Shown here piece by piece: positions 52,067 through 61,132 of a stretch of DNA of 64,000 nucleotides; position 1 is the stretch's first letter, and each line of letters opens with the position of its first letter. The position numbers were made by a program, and so were the translations under genes. This DNA is from Rummeliibacillus pycnus_A (lineage in GTDB: Bacteria > Bacillota > Bacilli > Bacillales_A > Planococcaceae), in the NCBI RefSeq assembly GCF_044359855.1, contig NZ_CP132291.1:1984001-2048000 (forward strand). Direction: 5' to 3'. Under the pieces are notes generated by a model. The model did not search any database. It worked only from the letters and a program-made list of their open reading frames with translations, and was not told where the DNA came from.

Positions 52067-52132
52067 ATCCATATACCCTACAGGAGTGATCGTATTATGA
52101 AAAACGATCACTTCTCTATTGTGAAAAATCTA

Positions 52133-53026
52133 TTATTCTTCATCATTAGCTATAGCATATGGATGGTATCCTGCATCATAAGCTTTGTCTTTTTTATGCA
52201 TATCATTGTCTTTTTCAAAAATACTTTCAAAAAATCTACTAGCAGGTCCCGCAAGTATTTTATAGTATTGGCTAAATAACAGCGCGGCATGGTTCCCACT
52301 CCACATTTGAGGCAATAATTCATTGGGAAGCCCTGGATCGATAAATAGAAACTTTCGATACTTATGAACAAGTTTCGTTCTTTCAACGAAGCACTCTGCA
52401 TCAGACATCATCCCTTGTGAAATGACACTCTGATGAATTATATATTGCTTACTATATAAATCTATAAATTCCTCATAGCGTTGTTCTATGCCATCCAAAT
52501 CCCAGCTTTTTGCAATCAATTCTTGATTATCTGTTGGTCCAACATGGTCTGACAGAAATAACTCTACGTGATTTTCAATATTATATTTTTGGATCAGGGT
52601 TTTTACTTCATCCTCCATCTTGTTTGGTGAAATCCAGCAACCATTTGTAAAAGAACCAAAACCACTCCACTGCAATTCTCTCCGTAGCTCATCTCGAATA
52701 TGTCTTTCTTCTTCAGGAATCGTATATAGGAAAATTCTCCACTTTCCATCCCATTTACATGGCTTTAGTTTAAAAATCCGATTCCCTGCTTCGTTAATTC
52801 TTTGTTCTCCTTGGTGTGTTAAGTAGTAATAGCTTTTGTTTCCCTTTTTTTCCGACTGCAACCAGCCTTGCTTCACCATTCGAGAAACAGCTACTCTCAC
52901 ACTTTGTTCATTATGGCCAAATTCCTTTAGTAATTGTATCAGGCTACCAATCCATATTTTTGAGCCATAATGGCAAATATAATCTCCATATAAAGTAAAT
53001 ATCATTGATTGTGTATTAGCAGTCAT
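52133..53026 (-). CDS. paaX: PaaX-family transcriptional repressor of phenylacetate catabolism
   Basis: A 297-residue regulator with an N-terminal winged helix (SQMIFTLYGDYICHYG-type start; NEQSVRVAVSRMVKQGWLQSEKKG) and the PaaX C-terminal domain (WDGKWRIFLYTIPEEER; LFIDPGLPNELLP). PaaX represses phenylacetate genes and is released by phenylacetyl-CoA. The catabolic cluster lies about 2 kb away on the same strand. Its operator near paaA would be outside the window. Confidence 0.88.
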   Translation of the reverse strand: MTANTQSMIFTLYGDYICHYGSKIWIGSLIQLLKEFGHNEQSVRVAVSRMVKQGWLQSEKKGNKSYYYLTHQGEQRINEAGNRIFKLKPCKWDGKWRIFLYTIPEEERHIRDELRRELQWSGFGSFTNGCWISPNKMEDEVKTLIQKYNIENHVELFLSDHVGPTDNQELIAKSWDLDGIEQRYEEFIDLYSKQYIIHQSVISQGMMSDAECFVERTKLVHKYRKFLFIDPGLPNELLPQMWSGNHAALLFSQYYKILAGPASRFFESIFEKDNDMHKKDKAYDAGYHPYAIANDEE

Positions 53027-53201
53027 AAATGATCACTCCTTCAACCTTAACTGCAAAATTATCAAAAATTATGTAATCTTTATGACTTCCCATACAGTGA
53101 AACAGTATCGCTAAAAGATTAGACTTATTGAAAAGCCTAATCTCGATAGTAGTTTAGTCTTTTAAATAATGCCATATTTTATCCTCTTTATCTATAATGC
53201 A

Positions 53202-54161
53202 CTATACATTTTCTACAGAGTATTCAGATAGTCTTTTGATACAGTTCAAACATTCTTCCATTATACTTTCCAATAGTTCTTGCACTGTTGGTAAATCATT
53301 GATTAATCCTGCTATTTGACCACTATTCATAAATCCTTGATCAGAGTTTCCTTCAATAGCACCCTTCACATGAAATACTTCGCTTGTATGATTATTGTAC
53401 TCTTCCAAAGATATACCGTTCTTTTCTGCTAGACTTATTTTTTCTGCATAAGGATTTCTTAAAACTCGTCTCACTTGTCCTACAGATCTTCCAAGTATCA
53501 TCGTTTCTTGATCTGTTGCATCTATGATTCGCTTTTTGTAAGCATCGTGGACAGTCATTTCTTGTGTTGCTATAAAACGTGTACCCATTTGTACTCCTGA
53601 AGCTCCTAAAGCTAAAGCTGCAGCCACTCCGTTTCCATTTGCAATTCCCCCTGCTGCTACTACAGGAACTTTCACAGCATTTGTAATTTGTGGAATCAAT
53701 GTCAATGTTGTTAGTTCTAAATGCGAATTTATACCTGCTGCCTCAAATCCTTCTGCTACCAATACATCTGCACCCGCTGCTTCTGCCTTTAATGCATGCT
53801 TAACAGCTGCAACAACAACAATTACTTTTATACCTGCCTCATGTAATTTCAATATGAAAGGAGCAGGGTTACCAGCAGATAAGGAAACAATGGGTACTTC
53901 GTGTTTAATAACGAGCTTTAATAACTCTTCTGAATACTCATTTACGTTAATAGGAATATTTATGGAAAACGGCATTGTTGTTCGTTTTTTCATATCAATA
54001 ATTAATTTTTCCACTTCAAATGGTGTCATCGTACCACACCCAATTGTTCCTAAACCACCTGCATTACTCACTGCGCTTGCCAAGATTGGGCTACTAATAT
54101 TCCCCATTCCACCTTGAATAATTGGATATTTTATTTTTAATAGTTTGCATAAATCTCTCAA
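53202..54161 (-). CDS. Nitronate monooxygenase / FabK-like flavoprotein
   Basis: About 319 residues of the FMN-dependent NMO/enoyl-reductase II barrel. Characteristic segments: YPIIQGGMGNISSPILASAVSNAGG-type start in pieces (IIQGGMGN; SNAGGLGTIG), EGFEAAGINS and VVAAGGIANGNGVAAALALGA. It may detoxify alkyl nitronates, or serve another flavin-dependent reaction in this catabolic region. The TTG at 54161 is favoured, since GAGGTG is spaced for it; a GTG three codons upstream overlaps that site. It is divergent from the gamma-carbonic anhydrase gene. Confidence 0.82.
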   Translation of the reverse strand: MRDLCKLLKIKYPIIQGGMGNISSPILASAVSNAGGLGTIGCGTMTPFEVEKLIIDMKKRTTMPFSINIPINVNEYSEELLKLVIKHEVPIVSLSAGNPAPFILKLHEAGIKVIVVVAAVKHALKAEAAGADVLVAEGFEAAGINSHLELTTLTLIPQITNAVKVPVVAAGGIANGNGVAAALALGASGVQMGTRFIATQEMTVHDAYKKRIIDATDQETMILGRSVGQVRRVLRNPYAEKISLAEKNGISLEEYNNHTSEVFHVKGAIEGNSDQGFMNSGQIAGLINDLPTVQELLESIMEECLNCIKRLSEYSVENV

Positions 54162-54252
54162 AAAATCCACCTCAATTTTATTCTATTATTCTATTTCATG
54201 TTATAATAAAATTCTAAAAATTAAAAATTTTATTATTATGGGGGATTGTTGC

Positions 54253-54768
54253 ATGATCATTAATTATTTGAGTAAAAAACCTGATATTCATGATTCCGTA
54301 TTTTTGGCGCCTGGCGCATATATAATTGGCGACGTGTCAATAGGTGAACAATCCACAATATGGTTTAATGCTGTATTACGCGGAGATGAAGACAGCATTA
54401 CAATCGGTAACAAATGTAGTATTCAGGACAATGCAACGATTCATCTGTATGAAGGAGCACCTGTTGTAGTAGAAGATGAAGTAACAGTAGGACATCAAGT
54501 TGTCTTACATGGCTGCAAAGTTGGAAAGCGATCAATTGTTGGCATGGGCTCTGTAATATTAGATCATGTTGAAATTGGAGAAGAATGTATCATTGGTGCC
54601 AATACCCTTATTACACAAGGTACAAAAATTCCCCCTAGATCTTTGGTTGTTGGTTCTCCAGGTAAAGTTGTACGCGAACTGAATGAAAAGGATTTTGAAC
54701 TAATTCAACTTTCTATTGATACGTATGTTCAAAAGGGAATTGAATTTAAAAAGGAACTAGATTCATAA
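54253..54768 (+). CDS. Gamma-carbonic anhydrase-like protein, PaaY/YtoA type
   Basis: A 171-residue left-handed beta-helix protein of hexapeptide repeats (SIQDNATIHLYEG; VTVGHQVVLHGC; SIVGMGSVIL). Zinc-ligand histidines occur in IHLYE and VGHQVVLHG. Bacterial relatives include gamma-carbonic anhydrases and PaaY, a thioesterase that helps clear phenylacetyl-CoA-derived side products. The neighbourhood of paaX and paa genes favours PaaY, but YtoA-type proteins also occur alone. The ATG at 54253 was chosen over upstream in-frame codons because homology begins there and GGGGA precedes it. Confidence 0.75.
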   Translation: MIINYLSKKPDIHDSVFLAPGAYIIGDVSIGEQSTIWFNAVLRGDEDSITIGNKCSIQDNATIHLYEGAPVVVEDEVTVGHQVVLHGCKVGKRSIVGMGSVILDHVEIGEECIIGANTLITQGTKIPPRSLVVGSPGKVVRELNEKDFELIQLSIDTYVQKGIEFKKELDS

Positions 54769-54773
54769 AGTGA

Positions 54774-54978
54774 AACTTTAATCAGTGGGGGGTTTTCTTC
54801 ATCCCCCACTGAAATATAGGAACTCAGGTTAAAAACGCCACGTCCTGTGGCAACACCTGAGTGACCAACATCCTGTTGGCCCGAACCTATCGGGCTTTTA
54901 CGGGCAGTTTATCTTCCACCTAACTTCTTTGCTTTCGCAAAATTTTGAGGTGGGAGTATTACTGCCCGTTAATGCGGG
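54774..54978. repeat. Hairpin-rich repeat element, copy B (five or more stems)
   Basis: Directly after the gamma-carbonic anhydrase gene. Successive stems are TCAGTGGGGG/CCCCCACTGA, an outer CTCAGGT/ACCTGAG enclosing GCCAC/GTGGC, then CCAAC/GTTGG, CCCGA/TCGGG, and finally a long ACGGGCAGT...ACCT / AGGT...ACTGCCCGT arm. Opening and last parts are shared with copy A at 45.63 kb (GAACCTATCGGGCTTTTACG in both). No ORF. Confidence 0.7.
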
Positions 54979-54986
54979 ATAAAAAG

Positions 54987-55025
54987 GAGAATGCCTCTAT
55001 GTTAGTCTGTTTAGAGGCATTCTTT
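54987..55025. terminator. Terminator at the end of the phenylacetate gene run
   Basis: AGAATGCCTCTA / TAGAGGCATTCT, a perfect 12-bp stem with weak U-tracts on both sides. Confidence 0.7.
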
Positions 55026-55081
55026 ATATCATTTAAAGTGTTATCAACATTAATAAAAAACAACTTTATAAGAATATTTCC

Positions 55082-55858
55082 TTACAGTCCTTTAAATATA
55101 GGTTCACGTTTTTCACTAAATGCATTCAATGCTTCAATTCTATCTGTCGTTGGAATGACTACTTCATAAGCCTCAGTTTCAATTGACAAGGCTGATTCTA
55201 AGTCTGTATTAATCCCCTTTGTGATAGCGTATTTTGCTTGGCGGATTGCAATTGGACCATTTTTTGAAATTGAAGCTGCTAGTTCTAAACTTTTTGGTAA
55301 CACATCTGCAACTGGAACAGCTTTTAAAATAATGCCTAACTCCACAGCTTCAATAGCTGATATTTTTTTAGCAGTAAAAATCATTTCTTTTGCTTTCATC
55401 TCACCAATTAAACGTGGTAATCGTTGTGTACCACCCGCTCCTGGAATAATAGCCCAACTTGTCTCTGTTAATCCTAATAATGCATTCTCTGAAGCTATTG
55501 AAAAATCACATGCTAGAAGCCACTCAAAACCTCCTCCTAATGCATGTCCATTCACTGCCGCAATAGTAGGTTGTGGTAAATTTCCTATGCTATAAAATAC
55601 ATCGCGAATTGCTTTCACATTTCGTTTTACTTCTTGCTCATCTAATGTTTTACGTTCTTTTAAATCCGCTCCAGCACTAAAGGCCTTTTCTCCTGCACCT
55701 GTAAAAATAACAATACGTACATCTGGGCTTGCTGCGATTTGATCTACTACTTCTTGTAAACGAACAAGTACTTCATAATTAAAACAATTTAGTACATCTG
55801 GACGATTAACCGTTACAATTGCAGTATGATTAATTACTTCATAAAGAACAACAGACAT
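55082..55858 (-). CDS. Enoyl-CoA hydratase/isomerase family protein (last gene of phenylacetate run)
   Basis: A 258-residue crotonase-fold enzyme. The oxyanion-hole segments are GAGEKAFSAGADL and NGHALGGGFEWLLACD; acid/base positions include the Glu of GGGFE and that of LGLTETSWAIIPGAGG. It likely acts on a CoA thioester of the phenylacetate route, as a hydratase or as a partner in oxepin-CoA ring opening. It is 28 bases after paaJ and is followed by the terminator. Which of the three crotonase paralogues does which step is inference. Confidence 0.82.
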   Translation of the reverse strand: MSVVLYEVINHTAIVTVNRPDVLNCFNYEVLVRLQEVVDQIAASPDVRIVIFTGAGEKAFSAGADLKERKTLDEQEVKRNVKAIRDVFYSIGNLPQPTIAAVNGHALGGGFEWLLACDFSIASENALLGLTETSWAIIPGAGGTQRLPRLIGEMKAKEMIFTAKKISAIEAVELGIILKAVPVADVLPKSLELAASISKNGPIAIRQAKYAITKGINTDLESALSIETEAYEVVIPTTDRIEALNAFSEKREPIFKGL

Positions 55859-55886
55859 AGGATTCCCTCCTTATTCATTATGATTA

Positions 55887-57089
55887 TTACTCTATATTTT
55901 CTACAATGGTTGCAATTCCTTGACCTACGCCAATACACATTGTTGCTAATCCATAATGAGCATTTCTCTTTTTCATTTCATGAATAAGTGTTGTTAGAAT
56001 TCGAGCTCCGCTTGCCCCTAATGGATGTCCAAAAGCAATAGCCCCGCCATTTACATTTACTTTGGCAGAATCCAATTCTAATTGTTTGATACATTCGATA
56101 GATTGCGATGCGAATGCTTCGTTTAACTCCACTATATCCATATTCTCAATGGACAAATCTGCACGATTTAATGCTTTCTTTGTTGCATTAATGGGCCCTA
56201 ATCCCATAACTTCTGGTTCAAGCCCAGCAATTGCACCCGTTACATATCGTGCAAGTGGTCTAATGCCTAGCTCTTTCGCTTTTTCTGCACTCATTAACAA
56301 CAATGCCGAAGCACCATCATTTACACCAGAAGCGTTCCCAGCTGTTACTGTTCCATTTTCGAAAAGTGGTCGTAATTGACTTAACTTTTCTCTAGATGTA
56401 TCTGGTCTAGGGTGTTCATCCTTATCAAAGATGGTAACGTTCCCCTTACGATCAGTTATCTCAACAGGAATAATCTCTTCTTTAAAACGGTCGCTTTCCA
56501 TTGCTTTTTTAGCACGTTGTTGGCTTTCATATGCAAAATCATCTTGTTCTTCACGACCGATATTGTATCGTTGTGCAACATTTTCTGCCGTTTGCGGCAT
56601 AGAATCTGAGCCAAACATTTTATGTAGCTTTGGGTTGGTGAAACGCCAGCCAATAGTTGTATCAAATAGCTTTTGATCTCCTCTTGGATAATCTATTTCA
56701 GGCTTCCCCATTACTAATGGAGCACGAGTCATACTTTCAGTACCACCAGCAATGAAAATATCTCCTTCTCCACTTTTAATAGCACGTGCTGCATAATGTA
56801 CTGCATCCATTCCAGAACCACATAAACGATTTAATGTAGTGCCACCGATTTCAATCGGCAATCTTGCTAATAATACAGCCATTCTAGCTACATTTCGATT
56901 ATCCTCTCCAGCCTGGTTAGCATTACCAAAAATAACATCTTCAATTTGATCAACAGGTACTTCGGGATTCCGCTCAACTAAGCTTTTAATTACGATAGCA
57001 CCTAGATCATCTGGTCTAACTGATTTTAAAGCCCCTTTATATCTACCAATTGGTGTCCTTACAGCATCTACAATAACTACTTCTGTCAT
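55887..57089 (-). CDS. paaJ: 3-oxoadipyl-CoA / 3-oxo-5,6-dehydrosuberyl-CoA thiolase PaaJ
   Basis: A 400-residue thiolase. Catalytic residues are the Cys of NRLCGSGMDAV, His of GHPLGASGARI and Cys of ATMCIGVGQG. The segments VRPDDLGAIVIK, GNANQAGEDNRNVARM and DTTIGWRFTNP are typical of PaaJ/PcaF rather than general acetyl-CoA acetyltransferases. It splits off acetyl-CoA (and yields succinyl-CoA) at the end of phenylacetate degradation. It overlaps paaH by 4 bases. Confidence 0.88.
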   Translation of the reverse strand: MTEVVIVDAVRTPIGRYKGALKSVRPDDLGAIVIKSLVERNPEVPVDQIEDVIFGNANQAGEDNRNVARMAVLLARLPIEIGGTTLNRLCGSGMDAVHYAARAIKSGEGDIFIAGGTESMTRAPLVMGKPEIDYPRGDQKLFDTTIGWRFTNPKLHKMFGSDSMPQTAENVAQRYNIGREEQDDFAYESQQRAKKAMESDRFKEEIIPVEITDRKGNVTIFDKDEHPRPDTSREKLSQLRPLFENGTVTAGNASGVNDGASALLLMSAEKAKELGIRPLARYVTGAIAGLEPEVMGLGPINATKKALNRADLSIENMDIVELNEAFASQSIECIKQLELDSAKVNVNGGAIAFGHPLGASGARILTTLIHEMKKRNAHYGLATMCIGVGQGIATIVENIE

Positions 57090-57955
57090 TTTTTCACCAA
57101 TTCCTTCCCTTCAGAATAATCATATACGCCACATCCTGTTTTACGACCAAGACGGCCAGCCTTTACATATTGTTCAAGTAATGGTGCAGGGCGATACTTT
57201 TCGCCGAGTTTTTCATGCAAATAGCGTAAATTATTTAAACGTGTATCAAGTCCAACTAAATCCACCAGTTCGAATGGTCCCATAGGATAATTTAAACCTA
57301 ATTTAATAGCTTTATCGATATCCTCTGGTGTACCTAGCCCTTCCTGTAGCATATAAAATGCTTCGTTTCCAACAAGTGCACTAATACGGCTTGTTACAAA
57401 GCCAGGAAATTCATGAATTACAACTGTTTCTTTTCCCATTTGTTGTGCTACTTTGGCAATTATTTCAGCCGTTTCATCGGTAGTTTCAAGTCCACGTACA
57501 ATTTCAACTAATTCCATTTTATGGACAGGGTTGAAAAAATGCATGGCGATTGTTTTCTCAGGTCTCCCTGCATATGAAGCGATTTCTGTTGGGCTCATTG
57601 TAGACGTATTTGAGGCAAATAAGCATGTAGCTGGTGCAAATTGCTCCATTTGTTCAAATACACCCTTTTTAATCTCCGACTTTTCAGGAACAGCTTCAAT
57701 GATTAGATCTGCATTTGCGATTCCTGCAGGTAAATCTGTTGTGTAGGATAAATTTTTTAACCCTTGTTCCTTTTGTTGTTCTGTTATTTTGTTGTATTTT
57801 ATTGATTTATCAAAAATTATTGAAATTTCTTTTTTGGCACTCGTTAAAGCAGCTTCATTTACATCCACTAAAGTTGTATCAAACCCACCTAAAGAACTAA
57901 CATATGCAATGCCTCTTCCCATTACTCCAGAACCGATTACAGTTATATTCTTCAT
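57086..57955 (-). CDS. paaH: 3-hydroxyacyl-CoA dehydrogenase PaaH
   Basis: A 289-residue NAD-dependent dehydrogenase. The Rossmann motif VIGSGVMGRGIAY starts the protein; SNTSTMSPTEIA, MHFFNPVHKMELVEIV (catalytic His) and GRKTGCGVYDY complete the family pattern. It oxidises 3-hydroxyadipyl-CoA in this pathway; a general 3-hydroxybutyryl-CoA role is the alternative. Its last codons overlap the paaJ start. Confidence 0.87.
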   Translation of the reverse strand: MKNITVIGSGVMGRGIAYVSSLGGFDTTLVDVNEAALTSAKKEISIIFDKSIKYNKITEQQKEQGLKNLSYTTDLPAGIANADLIIEAVPEKSEIKKGVFEQMEQFAPATCLFASNTSTMSPTEIASYAGRPEKTIAMHFFNPVHKMELVEIVRGLETTDETAEIIAKVAQQMGKETVVIHEFPGFVTSRISALVGNEAFYMLQEGLGTPEDIDKAIKLGLNYPMGPFELVDLVGLDTRLNNLRYLHEKLGEKYRPAPLLEQYVKAGRLGRKTGCGVYDYSEGKELVKK

Positions 57956-57971
57956 CTTTATTCCCCCTTAA

Positions 57972-58006
57972 TAAACAAATAGGGGGAAATACCCCTATTT
58001 GTTTTT
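57972..58006. terminator. Hairpin between aldehyde dehydrogenase and paaH genes
   Basis: AAACAAATAGGGG ... CCCCTATTTGTTT, a perfect 13-bp stem. On the minus strand it could partly terminate or stabilise mRNA between the two genes. Confidence 0.6.
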
Positions 58007-58051
58007 TATCCCTCATTAACTTGTAGTTAAACCTATTGATGAAGTTTCACT

Positions 58052-59566
58052 CTATAATCCAAGGGGATTTAATGGACGATTTCCATAGTAGGAAATGATA
58101 CTTTTTGTTTCTGTATATAAATCTAGTGTTTCGATACATAGTTCACGACCGAACCCAGATTGTTTATAACCTCCAAATGGTGTACCTGGCATTGCAGAAA
58201 ATGGACAGTTCACCATAACAATTCCAGCTTGAATTTCATTTGCAACACGAGTTGCACGTGCTCCGTCTTTTGACCATACAGCAGAACCTAGGCCAAACTC
58301 AGTATCATTAGCTAACTGAATAGCTTCTTTTTCATCTTTGAATTTCATAATGACTACGACTGGTCCGAAAATTTCTTCATTTACCACTTTCATCGAATGA
58401 TTAACATTTGCAATGACTGTTGGTTCATACCAGAATCCATTTTCAAACCCTTCTACTTGGGCTACTTTACCACCTGACAAAACTTCTGCTCCGTCTTGAA
58501 TAGCTGATTGAACATAACCATCTATAACATCTAATTGAGTTTGGTCAATAATCGCGCCCATATGTGTTTCTTTATCAAAAGGATTACCTAATTTTATTTG
58601 TTTTGCTTTCGATACAAATTTTTCAACAAATTGTTCGTAAATATTTTCATGCACATATAAACGAGAACGAGCTTCACATGATTGGCCGGAATTATAAAAA
58701 ATACCGTACAAGGAACCATCCACTGCAGCATCAAGATCTGCATCTTCAAATACTATGTTTGGTGATTTCCCACCTAATTCAAGTGTTACACGTTTTAATG
58801 TGTTAGAAGCCTTGTTCATAATGTCTTTACCAATTGGCGTTGAGCCTGTAAATGCCACTTTATCAACTTGTTTATGTTCAACAAGATAGTTTCCTACTTC
58901 AGCGCCAGATCCAGGGATGATATTAACTACACCTGCTGGTACACCTGCTTCTAAGCAAATCTCACCTAAGATGATTGCTGTTATTGGCGTTAAAGAAGCT
59001 GGTTTCACAATAACTGAGCAACCAACTGCAATTGCTGGTGCAATTTTCCATGCTGCCATCATGATTGGATAATTCCAAGGGATAATTTGAGCGCATACGC
59101 CAACAGGCTCTTTTTCAGTGTAGTTGTGGAACTGCCCTGGCATGTTGTTGACAACACCACGATGACCTACGATAGCACCTGCATAAAATTCAAAATCTTC
59201 AATCGCCTGATTTACTTGCCCTTGCGCGGTGCTTAATGATTTCCCAGTATCTAAGATTTCTAGTTCTACAATTTCATTGAAACGAGAACGCATGATAGAT
59301 GCGATTTTATTTAATACCTGTGCACGACGACCTACTGGATACTTTCTCCATTTTCCGTGATCAAATGCTTCACGAGCAGCTTGTACGGCACGTTCTGCAT
59401 CTTCTTTACTCGCTTTTGCAACTTGTGCAACTAATTCACCTGTTGCTGGATTGTATGTGCTAATTGTTTGCCCATTGTTGCTTTCTACTTTTTCACCGTT
59501 AATAATTAGATGATAAAATTCGCGTTTCAATGAGTTTTGTTCTACTAATGTTTGAGATGTTGACAT
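58052..59566 (-). CDS. Aldehyde dehydrogenase in phenylacetate cluster
   Basis: A 504-residue NAD(P)-dependent aldehyde dehydrogenase. The catalytic Cys is in NSGQSCEARSRL, the general base Glu in LELGGKSPN, and the cofactor loop is FTGSTPIGKDIM. QIIPWNYPIMMAAWK and GTPFGGYKQSGFGRE are also standard. It could oxidise phenylacetaldehyde to phenylacetate, or act as the 3-oxo-5,6-dehydrosuberyl-CoA semialdehyde dehydrogenase normally fused in PaaZ; no fused PaaZ is in the window. It lies inside the paa run, 14 bases after paaG. Confidence 0.85.
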   Translation of the reverse strand: MSTSQTLVEQNSLKREFYHLIINGEKVESNNGQTISTYNPATGELVAQVAKASKEDAERAVQAAREAFDHGKWRKYPVGRRAQVLNKIASIMRSRFNEIVELEILDTGKSLSTAQGQVNQAIEDFEFYAGAIVGHRGVVNNMPGQFHNYTEKEPVGVCAQIIPWNYPIMMAAWKIAPAIAVGCSVIVKPASLTPITAIILGEICLEAGVPAGVVNIIPGSGAEVGNYLVEHKQVDKVAFTGSTPIGKDIMNKASNTLKRVTLELGGKSPNIVFEDADLDAAVDGSLYGIFYNSGQSCEARSRLYVHENIYEQFVEKFVSKAKQIKLGNPFDKETHMGAIIDQTQLDVIDGYVQSAIQDGAEVLSGGKVAQVEGFENGFWYEPTVIANVNHSMKVVNEEIFGPVVVIMKFKDEKEAIQLANDTEFGLGSAVWSKDGARATRVANEIQAGIVMVNCPFSAMPGTPFGGYKQSGFGRELCIETLDLYTETKSIISYYGNRPLNPLGL

Positions 59567-59580
59567 TTGATTTCCCCCTT

Positions 59581-60354
59581 TTAGTTACCTATGAAGACAG
59601 GTTTTCTTTTTTCCATGAAAGCTTTAATTCCCTCTTGATGATCTGCTGTGAGACCCGCAATCCTTTGTCCTTGCGCTTCATATTCCAAAAAATCAGATAA
59701 TTTAAGCTCATCCGCAGCACGTAATGCCCGTTTTGTTAAGGCGACTGCTTTTGTTGGTAGAACGGCAAGCTTTGTGGCGTAATTTAATACTTCCTCTTCG
59801 AAACTTTCATTCGGAACTACTTTTGTGGCAATCCCTAATTTTAAAGCATCATGTGATAGAATTCTTTCGCCAAATAGTGAAATTTCAAGCGCTTTAGCAT
59901 CACCAACTAATCGACGTAAATAATATAAATTTCCCGAATCAGGAATTAGCCCTACTTGTATAAACGCATTCATAAAGAATGATTTTTCTGCCATAATCCG
60001 AAAATCGCATGCTAGTGCTAGACTAAAGCCAGCTCCTGCTGCTGCACCATGTATCGCAGCAACAATTGGCTTTTCACACTCGCGAATTTTCTTAACCATC
60101 GGACCATATAAAGAGCGTAAGATTTCACCGTGATCCATTGAATTATCTACTTCTGATAGATCCTGTCCTGAACAAAATCCCTTTCCTGCACCTTTAATCA
60201 CAATGCAGCGCACCTCATCTGAACCTTCAGCAGTTTTAATGGCTTTTGTAATTTCTTTGTTCATCGTAGAGGTAAAGGCATTTAATGCTTCTGGACGATT
60301 TAATGTAATCACACAAACTGTATCATTTACTTCATATTTAATAGACTCATACAT
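59581..60354 (-). CDS. paaG: Ring 1,2-epoxyphenylacetyl-CoA isomerase PaaG
   Basis: A 257-residue crotonase-fold isomerase. GKGFCSGQDLSEVD and AAAGAGFSLALACD form the oxyanion hole. The PaaG hallmark is the single catalytic Asp139 in VGLIPDSG, in place of a hydratase glutamate. It converts the epoxide to oxepin-CoA. It follows paaF by 1-2 bases and lies ahead of the aldehyde dehydrogenase gene. Confidence 0.85.
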   Translation of the reverse strand: MYESIKYEVNDTVCVITLNRPEALNAFTSTMNKEITKAIKTAEGSDEVRCIVIKGAGKGFCSGQDLSEVDNSMDHGEILRSLYGPMVKKIRECEKPIVAAIHGAAAGAGFSLALACDFRIMAEKSFFMNAFIQVGLIPDSGNLYYLRRLVGDAKALEISLFGERILSHDALKLGIATKVVPNESFEEEVLNYATKLAVLPTKAVALTKRALRAADELKLSDFLEYEAQGQRIAGLTADHQEGIKAFMEKRKPVFIGN

Positions 60355-60355
60355 A

Positions 60356-61132
60356 TTATCGCCCCTTAAATTGAGGAGTGCGTTTTTCTACGAACGCCTT
60401 CATTCCTTCTTTTTGATCCTCTGATGAGAACAATAAGTAGAAATTTTTTCGTTCATATTGCATTCCTTCATATAATGAATAGTCAACTGCCTTCGTAACA
60501 GATTCTTTTATAAGTCTGATCGCTAAAGGCGGCTTCTTGCTTATCGTATCTGCAAATTTCAACGCTTCTTCAAGCAAAAGTTCTGGTTGAACTACTCTGT
60601 TTACAACACCATATTGTAGAGCCTCATTTACTGGAATACATTTTGCACTCCAAATCCATTCTAGAGCTTTTGTACGTCCTACTAATTTCGTTAAACGTTG
60701 GGTTCCGCCTGCGCCTGGCATAACTCCTAAATTAACTTCTGGAAAGCAAAATTCTGTACCTTCTGCCGCAATAAGAACATCACAGCTTAAAGCTAATTCG
60801 AAGCCTCCACCAAATACATAACCGTGCACCGCACCAATAATTGGTTTCTTTAATAAAGCAACTCGGTCCCAATCAGCAAATTGATTTAATAATTCTAATC
60901 GAATTGAGTCATCCGAAGCCATTTCATTAATATCTGCACCAGATGAGAAAGCCTTCCCTCTTCCACTAATAATCATTACCCTAACATTCTCATCACGCTC
61001 AAACGCTTCAAGTGCCTCCACTATTTCACGAACCATTTGGCGATTTAATGAGTTATATTGTTTTGGGCGGTTGAGTTCAACAATCCCAATTTCTTTTTGA
61101 ATAGATGTTGTAATGAACCGAAGTTCTGTCAT
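60356..61132 (-). CDS. paaF: Enoyl-CoA hydratase PaaF
   Basis: A 258-residue hydratase. Both catalytic glutamates are present, in FGGGFELALSCD and CFPEVNLGVMPGAGG, as needed for water addition to 2,3-dehydroadipyl-CoA. GKAFSSGADINEM provides the oxyanion segment. Its ATG touches the stop of the EthD-family gene, and paaG begins 1-2 bases after its stop, so these are translationally coupled. Confidence 0.83.
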   Translation of the reverse strand: MTELRFITTSIQKEIGIVELNRPKQYNSLNRQMVREIVEALEAFERDENVRVMIISGRGKAFSSGADINEMASDDSIRLELLNQFADWDRVALLKKPIIGAVHGYVFGGGFELALSCDVLIAAEGTEFCFPEVNLGVMPGAGGTQRLTKLVGRTKALEWIWSAKCIPVNEALQYGVVNRVVQPELLLEEALKFADTISKKPPLAIRLIKESVTKAVDYSLYEGMQYERKNFYLLFSSEDQKEGMKAFVEKRTPQFKGR

